Source: Viridibacillus sp050279675
GTDB taxonomy: Bacteria > Bacillota > Bacilli > Bacillales_A > Planococcaceae
Reading direction: 5' to 3'
Assembly (NCBI RefSeq): GCF_050279675.1
Contig: NZ_JBNNUK010000001.1
Span: forward strand, 1-64,000
Length of the DNA stretch: 64,000 nt
The notes below the pieces were generated by a model that was given only the letters and a program-made list of their open reading frames with translations, had not been told where the DNA came from and did no database searches. A program made the position numbers and the translations under genes. Shown piece by piece: positions 43,183 to 52,125 of the stretch (position 1 is its first letter; every line of letters starts with the position of its first letter).

Positions 43183-44319
43183 ATGAACTTTCAATTATCA
43201 GAAGAACATGAAATGATCCGTAAAATGGTACGTGATTTCGCTGAAAATGAAGTAGCACCAACAGCAGCAGAACGAGATGAAACAGAAACTTTCGATCGTG
43301 CAATATTCGATAAAATGGCGGAGTTGGGGTTAACAGGTATTCCGTGGCCGGAAGAATATGGTGGTATCGGTTCTGATTTTTTAGCCTATTGTATTGCAGT
43401 TGAAGAATTATCTCGTGTTTGTGCTTCTACTGGCGTAACACTTTCTGCACATACATCTTTAGCAGGATGGCCGATTTATAAATTTGGTAATGAAGAGCAA
43501 AAACAGAAATACTTACGACCAATGGCTGAAGGTACTAAAATTGGTGGATATGGCTTAACGGAGCCGAGCTCAGGCTCGGATGCAGGTGGGATGAAAACTA
43601 CAGCAAAATTAGATGGTGATGATTACATCTTAAACGGCTCTAAAATCTTCATCACAAACGGTGGCATAGCTGAAATTTATGTCGTATTTGCTGTTACAGA
43701 TCCAACAGCTAAGAACGGTACAAGTGCATTCATAGTAGAATCTGATTTTGAAGGATTCTCGGTTGGTAAAAAAGAAAAGAAACTAGGAATTCGCTCATCA
43801 CCTACAACTGAAATTATTTTTGATAATTGCCGTGTACCAAAAGAAAACTTGTTAGGTGCGGAAGGTGAAGGTTTTAAAATTGCCATGAAAACGTTAGATG
43901 GTGGTCGTAATGGTATTGCTGCTCAAGCAGTCGGTATTGCACAAGGGGCATTAGATGCATCTGTTGCCTATGCAAAAGAACGAGTTCAATTTGGTAAACC
44001 AATTACAGCAAATCAAGGTGTATCTTTTAAACTAGCAGATATGGCTACATCAATTGAAGCTTCTAGATTATTAACATATCAAGCTGCTTGGTTAGAATCA
44101 AACAATCTTCCTTACGGTAAAGCATCAGCAATGGCAAAATTGATGGCTGGAGATACAGCGATGAATGTAACAACTGAGGCTGTGCAAGTATTTGGTGGCT
44201 ACGGCTATACAAAAGATTATCCAGTTGAACGATATATGCGTGATGCAAAAATCACACAAATTTACGAAGGAACACAAGAGATTCAACGCTTAGTGATTTC
44301 TCGTATGTTAACGAAATAA
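43183..44319 (+). CDS. acdA: Acyl-CoA dehydrogenase (AcdA-like)
   Basis: 378 residues, a paralogue of the preceding gene. GLTEPSSGSDAGGMKTTA, IFITNGGIAEIYVVF, IFDNCRVPKENLLG and the terminal KITQIYEGTQEIQRLVISRML with catalytic Glu are present. ATG 43183 follows AAAGGTGG at good spacing; an in-frame start at 43171 lies within that site. In B. subtilis acdA is adjacent to fadF and rpoE, which supports this one as the AcdA orthologue. Confidence 0.92.
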   Translation: MNFQLSEEHEMIRKMVRDFAENEVAPTAAERDETETFDRAIFDKMAELGLTGIPWPEEYGGIGSDFLAYCIAVEELSRVCASTGVTLSAHTSLAGWPIYKFGNEEQKQKYLRPMAEGTKIGGYGLTEPSSGSDAGGMKTTAKLDGDDYILNGSKIFITNGGIAEIYVVFAVTDPTAKNGTSAFIVESDFEGFSVGKKEKKLGIRSSPTTEIIFDNCRVPKENLLGAEGEGFKIAMKTLDGGRNGIAAQAVGIAQGALDASVAYAKERVQFGKPITANQGVSFKLADMATSIEASRLLTYQAAWLESNNLPYGKASAMAKLMAGDTAMNVTTEAVQVFGGYGYTKDYPVERYMRDAKITQIYEGTQEIQRLVISRMLTK

Positions 44320-44322
44320 TAT

Positions 44323-44955
44323 ATGGTAAAAAGGCAAAATAAAAGACAAGTAGAATCGTCAGTTAAAGATGAAAGCCTGATAGAAAAGCGCAGGAATGAG
44401 ATGATTCATGGCGCGGTTAAATTGTTTAAGCAAAAAGGCTTTCACCGTACAACGACTCGAGAAATTGCTAAAGAAGCTGGCTTTAGTATTGGTACGCTTT
44501 ATGAATATATTCGAACGAAAGAAGATGTACTATATCTAGTTTGTGACAATATTTATCGTGAAGTAAGTATAAGGTTAGCAAATTTACCGACAGAAGAAGG
44601 TACAATAGCAGGTTTAAAAGCATCTATACGTCAATACTTTTTGCTTATAGATTCCATGTCAGATGAAATTCTAGTCATGTACCAGGAGTCTAAGTCTTTA
44701 CCAAAAGATGCATTGCGATACGTTTTAACAAAGGAACTTGAGATGGTTCGGTTATTTGAAAATCTTTTAGCTGGTTGTGTACAGTCTGGGGAACTGTCTC
44801 TATCTGAAAAAGAGATCAATCTTATAGCAAATAATATCGTGGTGCAAGGTCAAACGTGGGCATTTAGACGATGGGCGTTCAGAAGAAATTATACAATTGA
44901 TGATTATATTGAAATGCAAACGACTATTTTCTTAAATGGTATTTTGAAGAAGTAA
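44323..44955 (+). CDS. TetR family transcriptional regulator, probably controlling this acyl-CoA operon
   Basis: 210 residues. The N-terminal helix-turn-helix (KGFHRTTTREIAKEAGFSIGTLYEYIRTKEDVLY region) is typical TetR, and the C-terminal ligand domain is all-helical. It is the last gene of the thiolase/dehydrogenase operon, starting three bases after acdA, with no separate ribosome binding site, so it is translationally coupled. A FadR-like role is inferred: its DNA targets would be the two palindromes at 37474 and 39842. B. subtilis FadR is encoded elsewhere, so orthology is uncertain. Confidence 0.85.
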   Translation: MVKRQNKRQVESSVKDESLIEKRRNEMIHGAVKLFKQKGFHRTTTREIAKEAGFSIGTLYEYIRTKEDVLYLVCDNIYREVSIRLANLPTEEGTIAGLKASIRQYFLLIDSMSDEILVMYQESKSLPKDALRYVLTKELEMVRLFENLLAGCVQSGELSLSEKEINLIANNIVVQGQTWAFRRWAFRRNYTIDDYIEMQTTIFLNGILKK

Positions 44956-44965
44956 CTCAACACTT

Positions 44966-45031
44966 TGTGCAAGGTAGTAAAACTCAAACTTTTCATATAG
45001 TTTTAGTTTCTAGAGCCTTGCACATTTTTTG
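44966..45031 (+). terminator. Terminator after the acyl-CoA operon
   Basis: TGTGCAAGG (44966-44974) pairs with CCTTGCACA (45016-45024) around an inner AAAACT/AGTTTT hairpin; seven Ts follow. Confidence 0.85.
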
Positions 45032-45102
45032 TTCCAATCATTTCAGGGGAATGGAAGGGGAAACAACTTAGTTTTTCGTTCATAACAAGGGGGAGCTTAT
45101 AT

Positions 45103-48100
45103 ATGGTTCAAGCAACAGTGTATCGTCCAAAAAATCACGTAAGATTTGTCACGGCTTCTAGTCTTTTTGATGGCCATGATGCATCGGTTAATATTATGCG
45201 TCGTATTTTGCAATCGAGTGGCGTCGAAGTTATTCATCTAGGACATAATCGCTCAGTTGAAGAGGTAGTCAACGCAGCGATCCAAGAAGATGCGCAAGGG
45301 GTAGCGATTTCTTCATATCAAGGTGGTCACGTAGAATATTTTAAATATATGCAAGATCTATTTAGGGAAAAAGGCGCTCCGCATATAGGTATTTTCGGTG
45401 GCGGAGGTGGCGTAATCTTACCTCGTGAAATTAAAGAACTACATGAATATGGTATTGCGGGGTTATTTTCGCCAGAAGATGGTCGTGAACTGGGATTACA
45501 AGGCATGATTAATCAAATGATTGAAAAAAGCGATTTTACTACAATTAAAGAGAACTTAAGTAGTAAGTTAGATACATTATCAACGGAACAACCGGAAGTA
45601 TTAGCACAACTTATCACTGCAGCTGAAGAAGCGAAAGATGGTGAGCTAACAGACTTCCTAGAAAAAGCCCGGAGTTTATCAAAAAAAACACCTGTACTCG
45701 GTATTACTGGTACAGGAGGAGCCGGGAAAAGTTCATTAACTGATGAATTGATTCGTCGATTTTTACAAGAATTCCCGGATAAAAAAGTTGCTATCCTATC
45801 AATTGATCCAACGAAGCAAAAAACTGGTGGGGCATTACTTGGAGACCGTATTCGTATGAATGCTATATTTAATAATCGTGTTTATATGCGTAGTCTTGCA
45901 ACACGGGGATCTCACTCTGAGCTTTCGGATGCAATTGCTGACGTATTAGATGTTGTGAAGGTAGCAGGATATGATCTAATCGTTGTTGAAACAAGTGGTA
46001 TCGGTCAAGGGGATGCTGCTATTACAAAAATTTCAGATTTGTCCATGTATGTTATGACAAGTGAATTTGGTGCACCGACGCAGCTTGAGAAAATTGATAT
46101 GATTGATTTTGCTGATCTAATTGTCATTAACAAATTCGAACGTAAAGGGTCAGAAGATGCGCTTCGACAAGTACAGAAACAATACCAACGTAGCCATGAA
46201 CTATGGACAAAAAATCTAGATGAAATGCCGGTATTTGGTACAATCGCTAGCCAGTTTAATGACAAAGGGACAAATTCTTTATTCGCAGAGCTTGTTCAAG
46301 TTATTAACGAAAAATGTGGTCTTGATTGGGTAACATCTTACGAGCATTTTGTGAAAACTCAAAAGCAAGATGTTATCATTCCAAATGATCGACGATACTA
46401 CTTGCGTGAAATTACAGATGCTATTCGTAATTATCATAAAAAGTCCGAACAACAAGTTGAATTTGCCCGAAAGCTATTCCAATTAGAAGGGGCAATAACA
46501 ACTGTTCAGGAGAAAGCACCAGACGATGCATTAATTACATCACTCACTTCATTAGCCGAGGATATCAAAAATCAATTAACAGCAGAATCAAAGAACATTT
46601 TAGCAAATTGGAAAACACTTAAGGAAGCATACTCTGGAGATGAATTTGTTACAAAAGTACGTGACAAAGAAATCCGTACAATTTTGACAACAACTAGCCT
46701 AGCTGGTTTAAAAATTCCAAAAGTAGTATTGCCGAAATTCGTTGATTACGGAGAGATATTACGTTGGGTATATAAAGAAAATGTACCAGGTTCATTCCCT
46801 TATACAGCAGGAGTTTTCCCTTTTAAACGTGAAGGAGAAGATCCGAAACGCCAATTTGCAGGTGAAGGGACACCAGAACGTACAAATAGACGCTTCCATT
46901 ACTTATCTAAAGATGATGATGCAAAACGCTTATCAACTGCATTTGACTCTGTAACGTTGTACGGTGAAGATCCAGATTACCGTCCGGATATTTACGGTAA
47001 AGTCGGCGAATCAGGGGTTAGTATTTGTACACTAGAAGATATGAAGAAGCTTTATGATGGCTTTGATCTATGTGCACCATCTACTTCTGTGTCAATGACC
47101 ATCAACGGTCCTGCTCCAATTATTCTAGCAATGTTCATGAACACAGCTGTTGATCAACAAGTGAAAATACAAGAAAGTAAATTAGGACGCTGTTTAACTG
47201 TTGAAGAATTCACTGATGTTCGTGAAAAAACGCTTCAAGTTGTGCGCGGTACAGTTCAGGCTGACATTTTAAAAGAAGATCAAGGACAGAATACTTGTAT
47301 TTTCTCTACAGAATTCGCATTACGTATGATGGGGGATATTCAACAATATTTCATCGACCAAAAAGTACGTAACTATTATTCTGTATCGATTTCTGGATAT
47401 CATATTGCAGAAGCAGGTGCGAACCCAATTTCACAGCTAGCATTTACTTTGGCTAATGGTTTCACTTATGTGGAATACTATTTAAGTCGTGGCATGAATA
47501 TTGATGATTTCGCACCAAATCTATCTTTCTTCTTCTCCAATGGTTTAGACCCAGAATATACAGTAATCGGTCGAGTAGCTCGTCGTATTTGGTCAATTGT
47601 TATGCGTGATAAATACGGTGCAAATGAACGTAGTCAGAAGCTAAAATACCATATCCAAACTTCGGGTCGTAGCTTACACGCACAAGAAATTGACTTCAAC
47701 GATATTCGTACAACATTGCAAGCATTGATGGCATTGCATGATAACTGTAATTCATTACACACGAATGCATATGACGAAGCGATTACAACACCAACAGAAG
47801 AATCTGTTCGTCGCGCAATGGCTATTCAAATGATCATTACAAAAGAACACGGGCTAACAAAAAATGAAAATCCATTACAAGGTGCATTCATAATCGAAGA
47901 ACTAACTGATCTTGTAGAAAATGCAGTATTGGAAGAATTCGATCGAATTAATGATAGAGGCGGAGTTCTTGGAGCGATGGAAACCCAATATCAACGTGGT
48001 AAGATTCAAGAAGAATCCATGTACTATGAAATGCTGAAACATTCAGGTGAACTACCAATCATCGGTGTTAACACATACTTGAATCCAAATCCACCTTCAT

Positions 48101-48351
48101 CAGAAGCAATCGATAGTATGGAAATTGCCAGAGCATCACAAGAAGAAAAAGAAACACAAATTCAAAATCTACAAAAATTCCAAGCAAAACATGCCACTGA
48201 AGCTGAAGGTGCTATTCAAAAACTAAAAGAAGTAGCAGTAACAGGAGGCAACATATTTGCAGAACTAATGGAAACAGTAAAATACGCAAGCCTAGGCCAA
48301 ATCACCAACGCCCTATACCAAGTAGGCGGACAATACAGAAGGAATATGTAA
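45103..48351 (+). CDS. icmF: Fused isobutyryl-CoA mutase IcmF (B12-binding + G-protein chaperone + mutase)
   Basis: 1082 residues. Domain 1 (about 1-150) is the cobalamin-binding domain with SLFDGHDASVN (His 25 is the lower axial ligand) and GGGGGVILP. Domain 2 (about 195-410) is a MeaB-like G3E GTPase with P-loop GTGGAGKSS. It has LSIDPTKQKTGGALLGDR, VVETSGIGQGD and NKFERKG (base-recognition motif). Domain 3 (about 540-1082) is the mutase barrel with FPYTAGVFPFKREGEDP and GYHIAEAGANPISQLAFTL. IcmF interconverts isobutyryl- and n-butyryl-CoA and often isovaleryl-/pivalyl-CoA; methylmalonyl-CoA mutase is the alternative, but the three-domain fusion is diagnostic of IcmF. It would use cofactor from the nearby operon. 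Confidence 0.94.
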   Translation: MVQATVYRPKNHVRFVTASSLFDGHDASVNIMRRILQSSGVEVIHLGHNRSVEEVVNAAIQEDAQGVAISSYQGGHVEYFKYMQDLFREKGAPHIGIFGGGGGVILPREIKELHEYGIAGLFSPEDGRELGLQGMINQMIEKSDFTTIKENLSSKLDTLSTEQPEVLAQLITAAEEAKDGELTDFLEKARSLSKKTPVLGITGTGGAGKSSLTDELIRRFLQEFPDKKVAILSIDPTKQKTGGALLGDRIRMNAIFNNRVYMRSLATRGSHSELSDAIADVLDVVKVAGYDLIVVETSGIGQGDAAITKISDLSMYVMTSEFGAPTQLEKIDMIDFADLIVINKFERKGSEDALRQVQKQYQRSHELWTKNLDEMPVFGTIASQFNDKGTNSLFAELVQVINEKCGLDWVTSYEHFVKTQKQDVIIPNDRRYYLREITDAIRNYHKKSEQQVEFARKLFQLEGAITTVQEKAPDDALITSLTSLAEDIKNQLTAESKNILANWKTLKEAYSGDEFVTKVRDKEIRTILTTTSLAGLKIPKVVLPKFVDYGEILRWVYKENVPGSFPYTAGVFPFKREGEDPKRQFAGEGTPERTNRRFHYLSKDDDAKRLSTAFDSVTLYGEDPDYRPDIYGKVGESGVSICTLEDMKKLYDGFDLCAPSTSVSMTINGPAPIILAMFMNTAVDQQVKIQESKLGRCLTVEEFTDVREKTLQVVRGTVQADILKEDQGQNTCIFSTEFALRMMGDIQQYFIDQKVRNYYSVSISGYHIAEAGANPISQLAFTLANGFTYVEYYLSRGMNIDDFAPNLSFFFSNGLDPEYTVIGRVARRIWSIVMRDKYGANERSQKLKYHIQTSGRSLHAQEIDFNDIRTTLQALMALHDNCNSLHTNAYDEAITTPTEESVRRAMAIQMIITKEHGLTKNENPLQGAFIIEELTDLVENAVLEEFDRINDRGGVLGAMETQYQRGKIQEESMYYEMLKHSGELPIIGVNTYLNPNPPSSEAIDSMEIARASQEEKETQIQNLQKFQAKHATEAEGAIQKLKEVAVTGGNIFAELMETVKYASLGQITNALYQVGGQYRRNM

Positions 48352-48600
48352 CTAAATGCTGAAGGCGCTCGTTAAGCTACGAGGTCGTTGGAAGGCGTAA
48401 GCCAAAGTCGCACTTAGACTTTGGGCGCGTGACTGAAACGCCCCGAGTAGCAAGCGCCAAAAGCTGGATATGTAACTAAAGGCTGAAACGGCCCGTTTCA
48501 AGGAAGATAGCCTAAGAACGCCACGTCCTGTGGCAACGGCTACCTGACCAACATCCTGTTGGCCCCCGACAAGGATTGGAAAAAGGAACACAGTCTAAAA
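48341..48600. repeat. GC-richer, hairpin-rich repeated element abutting the icmF stop
   Basis: A ~33-base direct repeat (GGAATATGTAACTAAATGCT... at 48341-48373 and GGATATGTAACTAAAGGCT... at 48466-48498) begins inside the icmF 3' end. Between and after the copies are small perfect hairpins: AAAGTC/GACTTT near 48404-48420, GCCAC/GTGGC at about 48520-48534 and CCAAC/GTTGG at about 48548-48562. Base composition is visibly richer in G+C than the flanks. No coding frame with a ribosome binding site is seen. It may be an interspersed intergenic repeat or non-autonomous element. Confidence 0.55.
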
Positions 48601-48673
48601 ATGCCACATCCAATGCCCATAAAAGCAAAGCAAATGTACAAAAATTCTAAGTGATTAAAATTAGTGAAAAATA

Positions 48674-48722
48674 AAAAATGAAGGAACTAATCATTTCATT
48701 AGCCCCTTCATTTTTATTTTTT
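48674..48722 (+). terminator. Intrinsic terminator upstream of the small membrane protein gene
   Basis: AAAAATGAAGG and CCTTCATTTTT arms with an inner CTAAT/ATTAG pairing; T-rich tail overlapping a TATAAT at 48724. Confidence 0.75.
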
Positions 48723-48765
48723 GTATAATAAGGAGTAAAATAAATTTTAAGGAGTTCTTGTTTAT

Positions 48766-48924
48766 ATGAAAAGCTTTCTACATTATCTATTTATCATAAT
48801 TTGCCTGGTACTTATATTCTTTTTGTATAACAAGCAATTAGGGGCCATCCCCATCCTTATTTTTTCCATATATCTTTTTGCTTATGGGTATCGACAATTG
48901 AGAAATCAAAAAAAGAATAATTGA
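48766..48924 (+). CDS. Small membrane protein of 52 residues, unknown function
   Basis: An ATG at 48766 with AAGGAG nine to ten bases upstream begins MKSFLHYLFIIICLVLIFFL, a transmembrane segment. A second hydrophobic stretch follows (GAIPILIFSIYLFAYGY) and a basic RQLRNQKKNN tail. TATAAT at 48724-48729 could be its -10. It lies between icmF and rpoE. I do not recognise a family; two short TM helices and a good ribosome binding site make it a credible gene. Confidence 0.6.
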   Translation: MKSFLHYLFIIICLVLIFFLYNKQLGAIPILIFSIYLFAYGYRQLRNQKKNN

Positions 48925-48996
48925 TTGTGGCGTAATCAAAGAAAGATTGTATATAATGGATATTATGTTTATGTATTAAGAAGGGACGTGCACGAT

Positions 48997-49539
48997 TTGA
49001 ACTTTCGTGAAATGACAAAAGAACAACTATCAGAAGAATCGTTTATCGATTTAGCATACGGAATTTTAGATTCAAAAAAACAACCATTAACTTTCCCAGA
49101 ACTGATGAAAGAAATCCAAACAATAAAAGGTTGTACTGATGCAGAAGTAAAAGAGCGCTTATTACAATTTTATACAGACCTTAACATTGAAGGTCGCTTT
49201 ATTGTACTAGCTGAAAACCGTTGGGGCCTTCGCGAGTGGTATGCAATCGAACAAATCGAAGAAGAAACAGCACCAACAGTAAAAGTCCGCAAGAAAAAAG
49301 CTAAAGCTGTAATTGACGATGAAGATGAACTTGAAGAAGAAGAAGAAGAATTAGACTTCGATGAAAACTTCGATGAATTCGTTGAAGATCCAAATGAAGA
49401 AGATGAGGAAGAGGAAGAATTCGAAGATGTTACAATCGATGATATCGATGAAGACATCGATGAAGACTTGATTGAAGAAGAAGATGAATTCGAAATTGAT
49501 GAAGAAGATGAAGAGTTAGAAGAAGAGGAAGAAGAATAA
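48997..49539 (+). CDS. rpoE: DNA-directed RNA polymerase delta subunit
   Basis: RNA polymerase accessory subunit of Firmicutes that promotes recycling and sensitivity to initiating NTP. The folded HARE-HTH N-terminal domain is NFREMTKEQLSEESFIDLAYGIL through WGLREWYAIEQI. A basic KVRKKKAKA strip and a long, almost entirely Asp/Glu tail follow (about residues 105-180), exactly as in Bacillus. TTG 48997 is chosen with GAAGGGA nine bases upstream; a longer frame from 48925 lacks a site. Upstream of pyrG, as in B. subtilis. Confidence 0.95.
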   Translation: MNFREMTKEQLSEESFIDLAYGILDSKKQPLTFPELMKEIQTIKGCTDAEVKERLLQFYTDLNIEGRFIVLAENRWGLREWYAIEQIEEETAPTVKVRKKKAKAVIDDEDELEEEEEELDFDENFDEFVEDPNEEDEEEEEFEDVTIDDIDEDIDEDLIEEEDEFEIDEEDEELEEEEEE

Positions 49540-49543
49540 TTTC

Positions 49544-49660
49544 TTGACTTCTAGCCGAGTTCAATATAATCTTTTACATGGGCTCCTTAAAAGGAGAATG
49601 ACCGTATAATTTATACGCTCCCCCTGCATATTATGCGGGAGGAGCGTTTTTTATTTTTTT
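49544..49660 (+). promoter_or_regulatory. pyrG promoter and CTP-sensing attenuator leader
   Basis: TTGACT (49544-49549) and TATAAT (49565-49570) precede a GGGCTCC initial transcribed sequence at 49580-49586. Downstream, CGCTCCCCCTGCAT (49616-49629) and ATGCGGGAGGAGCG (49633-49646) form a terminator with TTTTTT. This is the B. subtilis pyrG layout: at low CTP, polymerase stutters on GGGC and adds extra Gs at the 5' end. These pair with the C/U-rich arm of the terminator and allow read-through. Confidence 0.8.
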
Positions 49661-49691
49661 ATAAGTGTTTAATTTAAAGGAGGAATTGGCT

Positions 49692-51284
49692 TTGACCAAA
49701 TATATTTTCGTAACAGGTGGGGTTGTATCATCACTTGGTAAAGGTATTACAGCTGCATCACTTGGACGTTTACTGAAGAATCGTGGATTAGAAGTAACAA
49801 TCCAAAAATTTGACCCATACATCAATCTTGACCCAGGTACAATGAGTCCGTACCAACACGGGGAAGTTTTCGTAACAGATGATGGCGCAGAGGCAGATTT
49901 AGATTTAGGTCACTATGAACGTTTCATTGATATTAACTTAGGAAAACACAGTACAGTAACTTCTGGACGTGTTTACTCTTCTGTTTTGAGAAAAGAACGT
50001 CGTGGAGATTATAACGGTGGAACTGTACAAGTTATTCCACACATCACAAACGAAATTAAAGAGCGTATCCAACGTGCAGGTCGTGAAACAAGCGCGGATG
50101 TGGTTATTACAGAAGTAGGCGGAACAGTAGGTGATATCGAATCACTACCATTCCTAGAAGCTATTCGACAAATGAAATCAGATCTTGGTGGGGAAAACGT
50201 AATGTACATTCACTGTACTTTAATTCCTTACATCAAAGCAGCTGGTGAATTAAAAACAAAACCAACACAACACTCTGTAAAAGAATTACGTTCTTTAGGT
50301 ATTCAACCAACTCTTCTTGTAGTACGTACAGAACAAGAAGTGCCACAAGAAATGAAAGAAAAATTAGCTTTATTCTGTGACGTAAAAGCAAGTAACGTTA
50401 TTGAATGTCAAGATGCAAAACATTTATATGAAGTCCCATTAAACCTACAAGCACAAGGTATGGATGATATCGTTCTAGAACACTTTGGTATCACTGCGCC
50501 ACAAGCTGATATGGCTGAATGGACTGAATTAGTAGATCGTGTATTAAACTTATCTAAAACAGTGAAAATTGCACTTGTTGGTAAATATGTTGAATTACAA
50601 GATGCTTATTTATCAGTAGTTGAAGCATTAAAACACGCTGGATACCCAGTAGATGCAGATATTGAAGTAGACTGGATCAATTCTGAAGATGTTACAGCTG
50701 AAAATGTTGAAGAATTATTGAAAAATGCAGATGGTATTCTTGTACCAGGTGGCTTTGGTGACCGTGGTGTTGAAGGTAAAATCATTGCAACTCAATATGC
50801 ACGTGAAAATGACGTACCGTTCTTAGGTATTTGCCTAGGTATGCAATTAGCAACTGTTGAATTTGCACGTAACGTTCTAAACTTAGAAGGCGCGCATTCA
50901 TCAGAACTTGATGCAGGTACTAAATACCCTATTATCGATCTTTTACCAGAACAAAAAGACGTTGAGGATTTAGGTGGAACACTTCGTCTAGGTCTTTTCC
51001 CATGCAAATTAGAATCAGGTTCTAAAGCTATGGAAGCATATGGTGAAGAAATAGTCTATGAACGTCATCGTCATCGTTATGAGTTTAATAACGAATACCG
51101 TGAAGCGTTTGAAGCAGCAGGATTCGTCTTCTCAGGTACAAGCCCAGACGGCCGTTTAGTTGAAATTGTTGAATTACCAGAGAACAAATTCTTCGTGGCA
51201 TCTCAATTCCACCCAGAATTTATCTCACGTCCGAACCGTCCACAACCACTATTCAGAGAATTCATCGCAGCAGCAGTTAAATAA
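49692..51284 (+). CDS. pyrG: CTP synthase
   Basis: Makes CTP from UTP, ATP and glutamine. The synthetase domain starts TKYIFVTGGVVSSLGKGITAAS (P-loop-like), with DPYINLDPGTMSPYQHGEVFV and TEVGGTVGDIESLPFLEA. The glutaminase domain has the oxyanion loop VPGGFGDRG, the nucleophile elbow FLGICLGMQLA (Cys) and FHPEF with His/Glu. 530 residues. TTG 49692 with AGGAGG upstream is the start; 49665 lies upstream of that site. Confidence 0.97.
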   Translation: MTKYIFVTGGVVSSLGKGITAASLGRLLKNRGLEVTIQKFDPYINLDPGTMSPYQHGEVFVTDDGAEADLDLGHYERFIDINLGKHSTVTSGRVYSSVLRKERRGDYNGGTVQVIPHITNEIKERIQRAGRETSADVVITEVGGTVGDIESLPFLEAIRQMKSDLGGENVMYIHCTLIPYIKAAGELKTKPTQHSVKELRSLGIQPTLLVVRTEQEVPQEMKEKLALFCDVKASNVIECQDAKHLYEVPLNLQAQGMDDIVLEHFGITAPQADMAEWTELVDRVLNLSKTVKIALVGKYVELQDAYLSVVEALKHAGYPVDADIEVDWINSEDVTAENVEELLKNADGILVPGGFGDRGVEGKIIATQYARENDVPFLGICLGMQLATVEFARNVLNLEGAHSSELDAGTKYPIIDLLPEQKDVEDLGGTLRLGLFPCKLESGSKAMEAYGEEIVYERHRHRYEFNNEYREAFEAAGFVFSGTSPDGRLVEIVELPENKFFVASQFHPEFISRPNRPQPLFREFIAAAVK

Positions 51285-51368
51285 CTACTGATTTTGCGTA
51301 ACAAGTCTTGAATATTGTTGTAAGGTTCGTGTGAAACTGATGTAACCTGAAAAACAAAAGATTTATAC

Positions 51369-51415
51369 AAAGAGACTACTCCACATGATTAAATGAAGAG
51401 TAGTCTCTTTTTTTG
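51369..51415 (+). terminator. Terminator after pyrG
   Basis: AGAGACTACT (51371-51380) pairs with AGTAGTCTCT (51399-51408); seven Ts follow. Confidence 0.9.
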
Positions 51416-51485
51416 TAGAAAAAAATAAATTAGACCATACTATAATAGTAATGATAATCAATCAAATAATTAAAAAACACCAAAA

Positions 51486-51514
51486 AACCACTCCAAAAAC
51501 CTATAGAGTGGTCT
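51486..51514 (-). terminator. Terminator after ywjG
   Basis: ACCACTC/GAGTGGT hairpin with a T-run on the minus strand. Confidence 0.75.
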
Positions 51515-51534
51515 GAAAAAGAGTTAGATCATTA

Positions 51535-52053
51535 CTAATCAATAGATAGCATTTCGTCATAGGACATTTTCACAGCTTCGTATACAAACATAGCGGCAAA
51601 ACTATACGGCAGCACAATACGTTCACCTGCAGCATTTGGCAATAACCCTTTTTTGATGCCTAAAGTTACATAGGTATAAGCTAAATCAGCCATCTCGCCA
51701 CTATCTTCAGCTTTTTCACTTGCAACTACAGCAAATGGTATAAATAAATCGTATAATGAATGTGCCAATTCGAGAGCCTGTGGATCGTTTGCGTGACGAG
51801 TGAAAATACATACACGGTCTGTTGAGATTAATTTTGTATCCTTAGACCAAGGTTTTAATTTCGTAAAAGGTTCTGCGCTATGCAAAGCATTATTTTCAAT
51901 TGCTTGCATTTCATCGAAACAAGCAAAATATACAGTTCCTTCAGCGATACCTGCTTGCGCTAATAATCGTGCAGTTTCTTCTATTGCTTCTTCTTGACTA
52001 GTCGAAATTCTTTGTAAGAGACCGCCAAGCTGTGTCGATAACATTTTCAACAT
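51535..52053 (-). CDS. ywjG: DUF2529 family protein (YwjG)
   Basis: 172 residues with a SIS-like alpha/beta pattern: LSTQLGGLLQRISTSQEEAIEETARLLAQAG, then EGTVYFACFDEMQAIENNAL, and a C-terminal LPYSFAAMFVYEAVKMSYDEML. Function unknown. It occupies the place of B. subtilis ywjG between pyrG and spo0F, though on the opposite strand to them. GTGAGGTGA precedes ATG 52053; an in-frame ATG at 52092 lies upstream of that site and is rejected. Confidence 0.88.
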   Translation of the reverse strand: MLKMLSTQLGGLLQRISTSQEEAIEETARLLAQAGIAEGTVYFACFDEMQAIENNALHSAEPFTKLKPWSKDTKLISTDRVCIFTRHANDPQALELAHSLYDLFIPFAVVASEKAEDSGEMADLAYTYVTLGIKKGLLPNAAGERIVLPYSFAAMFVYEAVKMSYDEMLSID

Positions 52054-52125
52054 AATATTCACCTCACGGCTTTTATTATAATAATTGTTCATTTTAAATG
52101 CAAAATGAATTATTTTAATGTATTA

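Noticed and set aside
48352..48591. 79-codon minus-strand frame in the element after icmF
   Set aside because: Lies wholly in the repeat/hairpin region, lacks a ribosome binding site and shows no protein-like pattern.
48352..48600. Possible tRNA or small structured RNA gene after icmF
   Set aside because: The hairpins do not form a cloverleaf, and no TTCGA/TTCAA T-arm with matching acceptor stem was found.
49170..49457. Serine-rich reading frame antisense to rpoE
   Set aside because: It is the complement of the Asp/Glu-coding tail of RpoE (GAA/GAT read backwards as TTC/ATC in one frame and serine codons in another); no start site.
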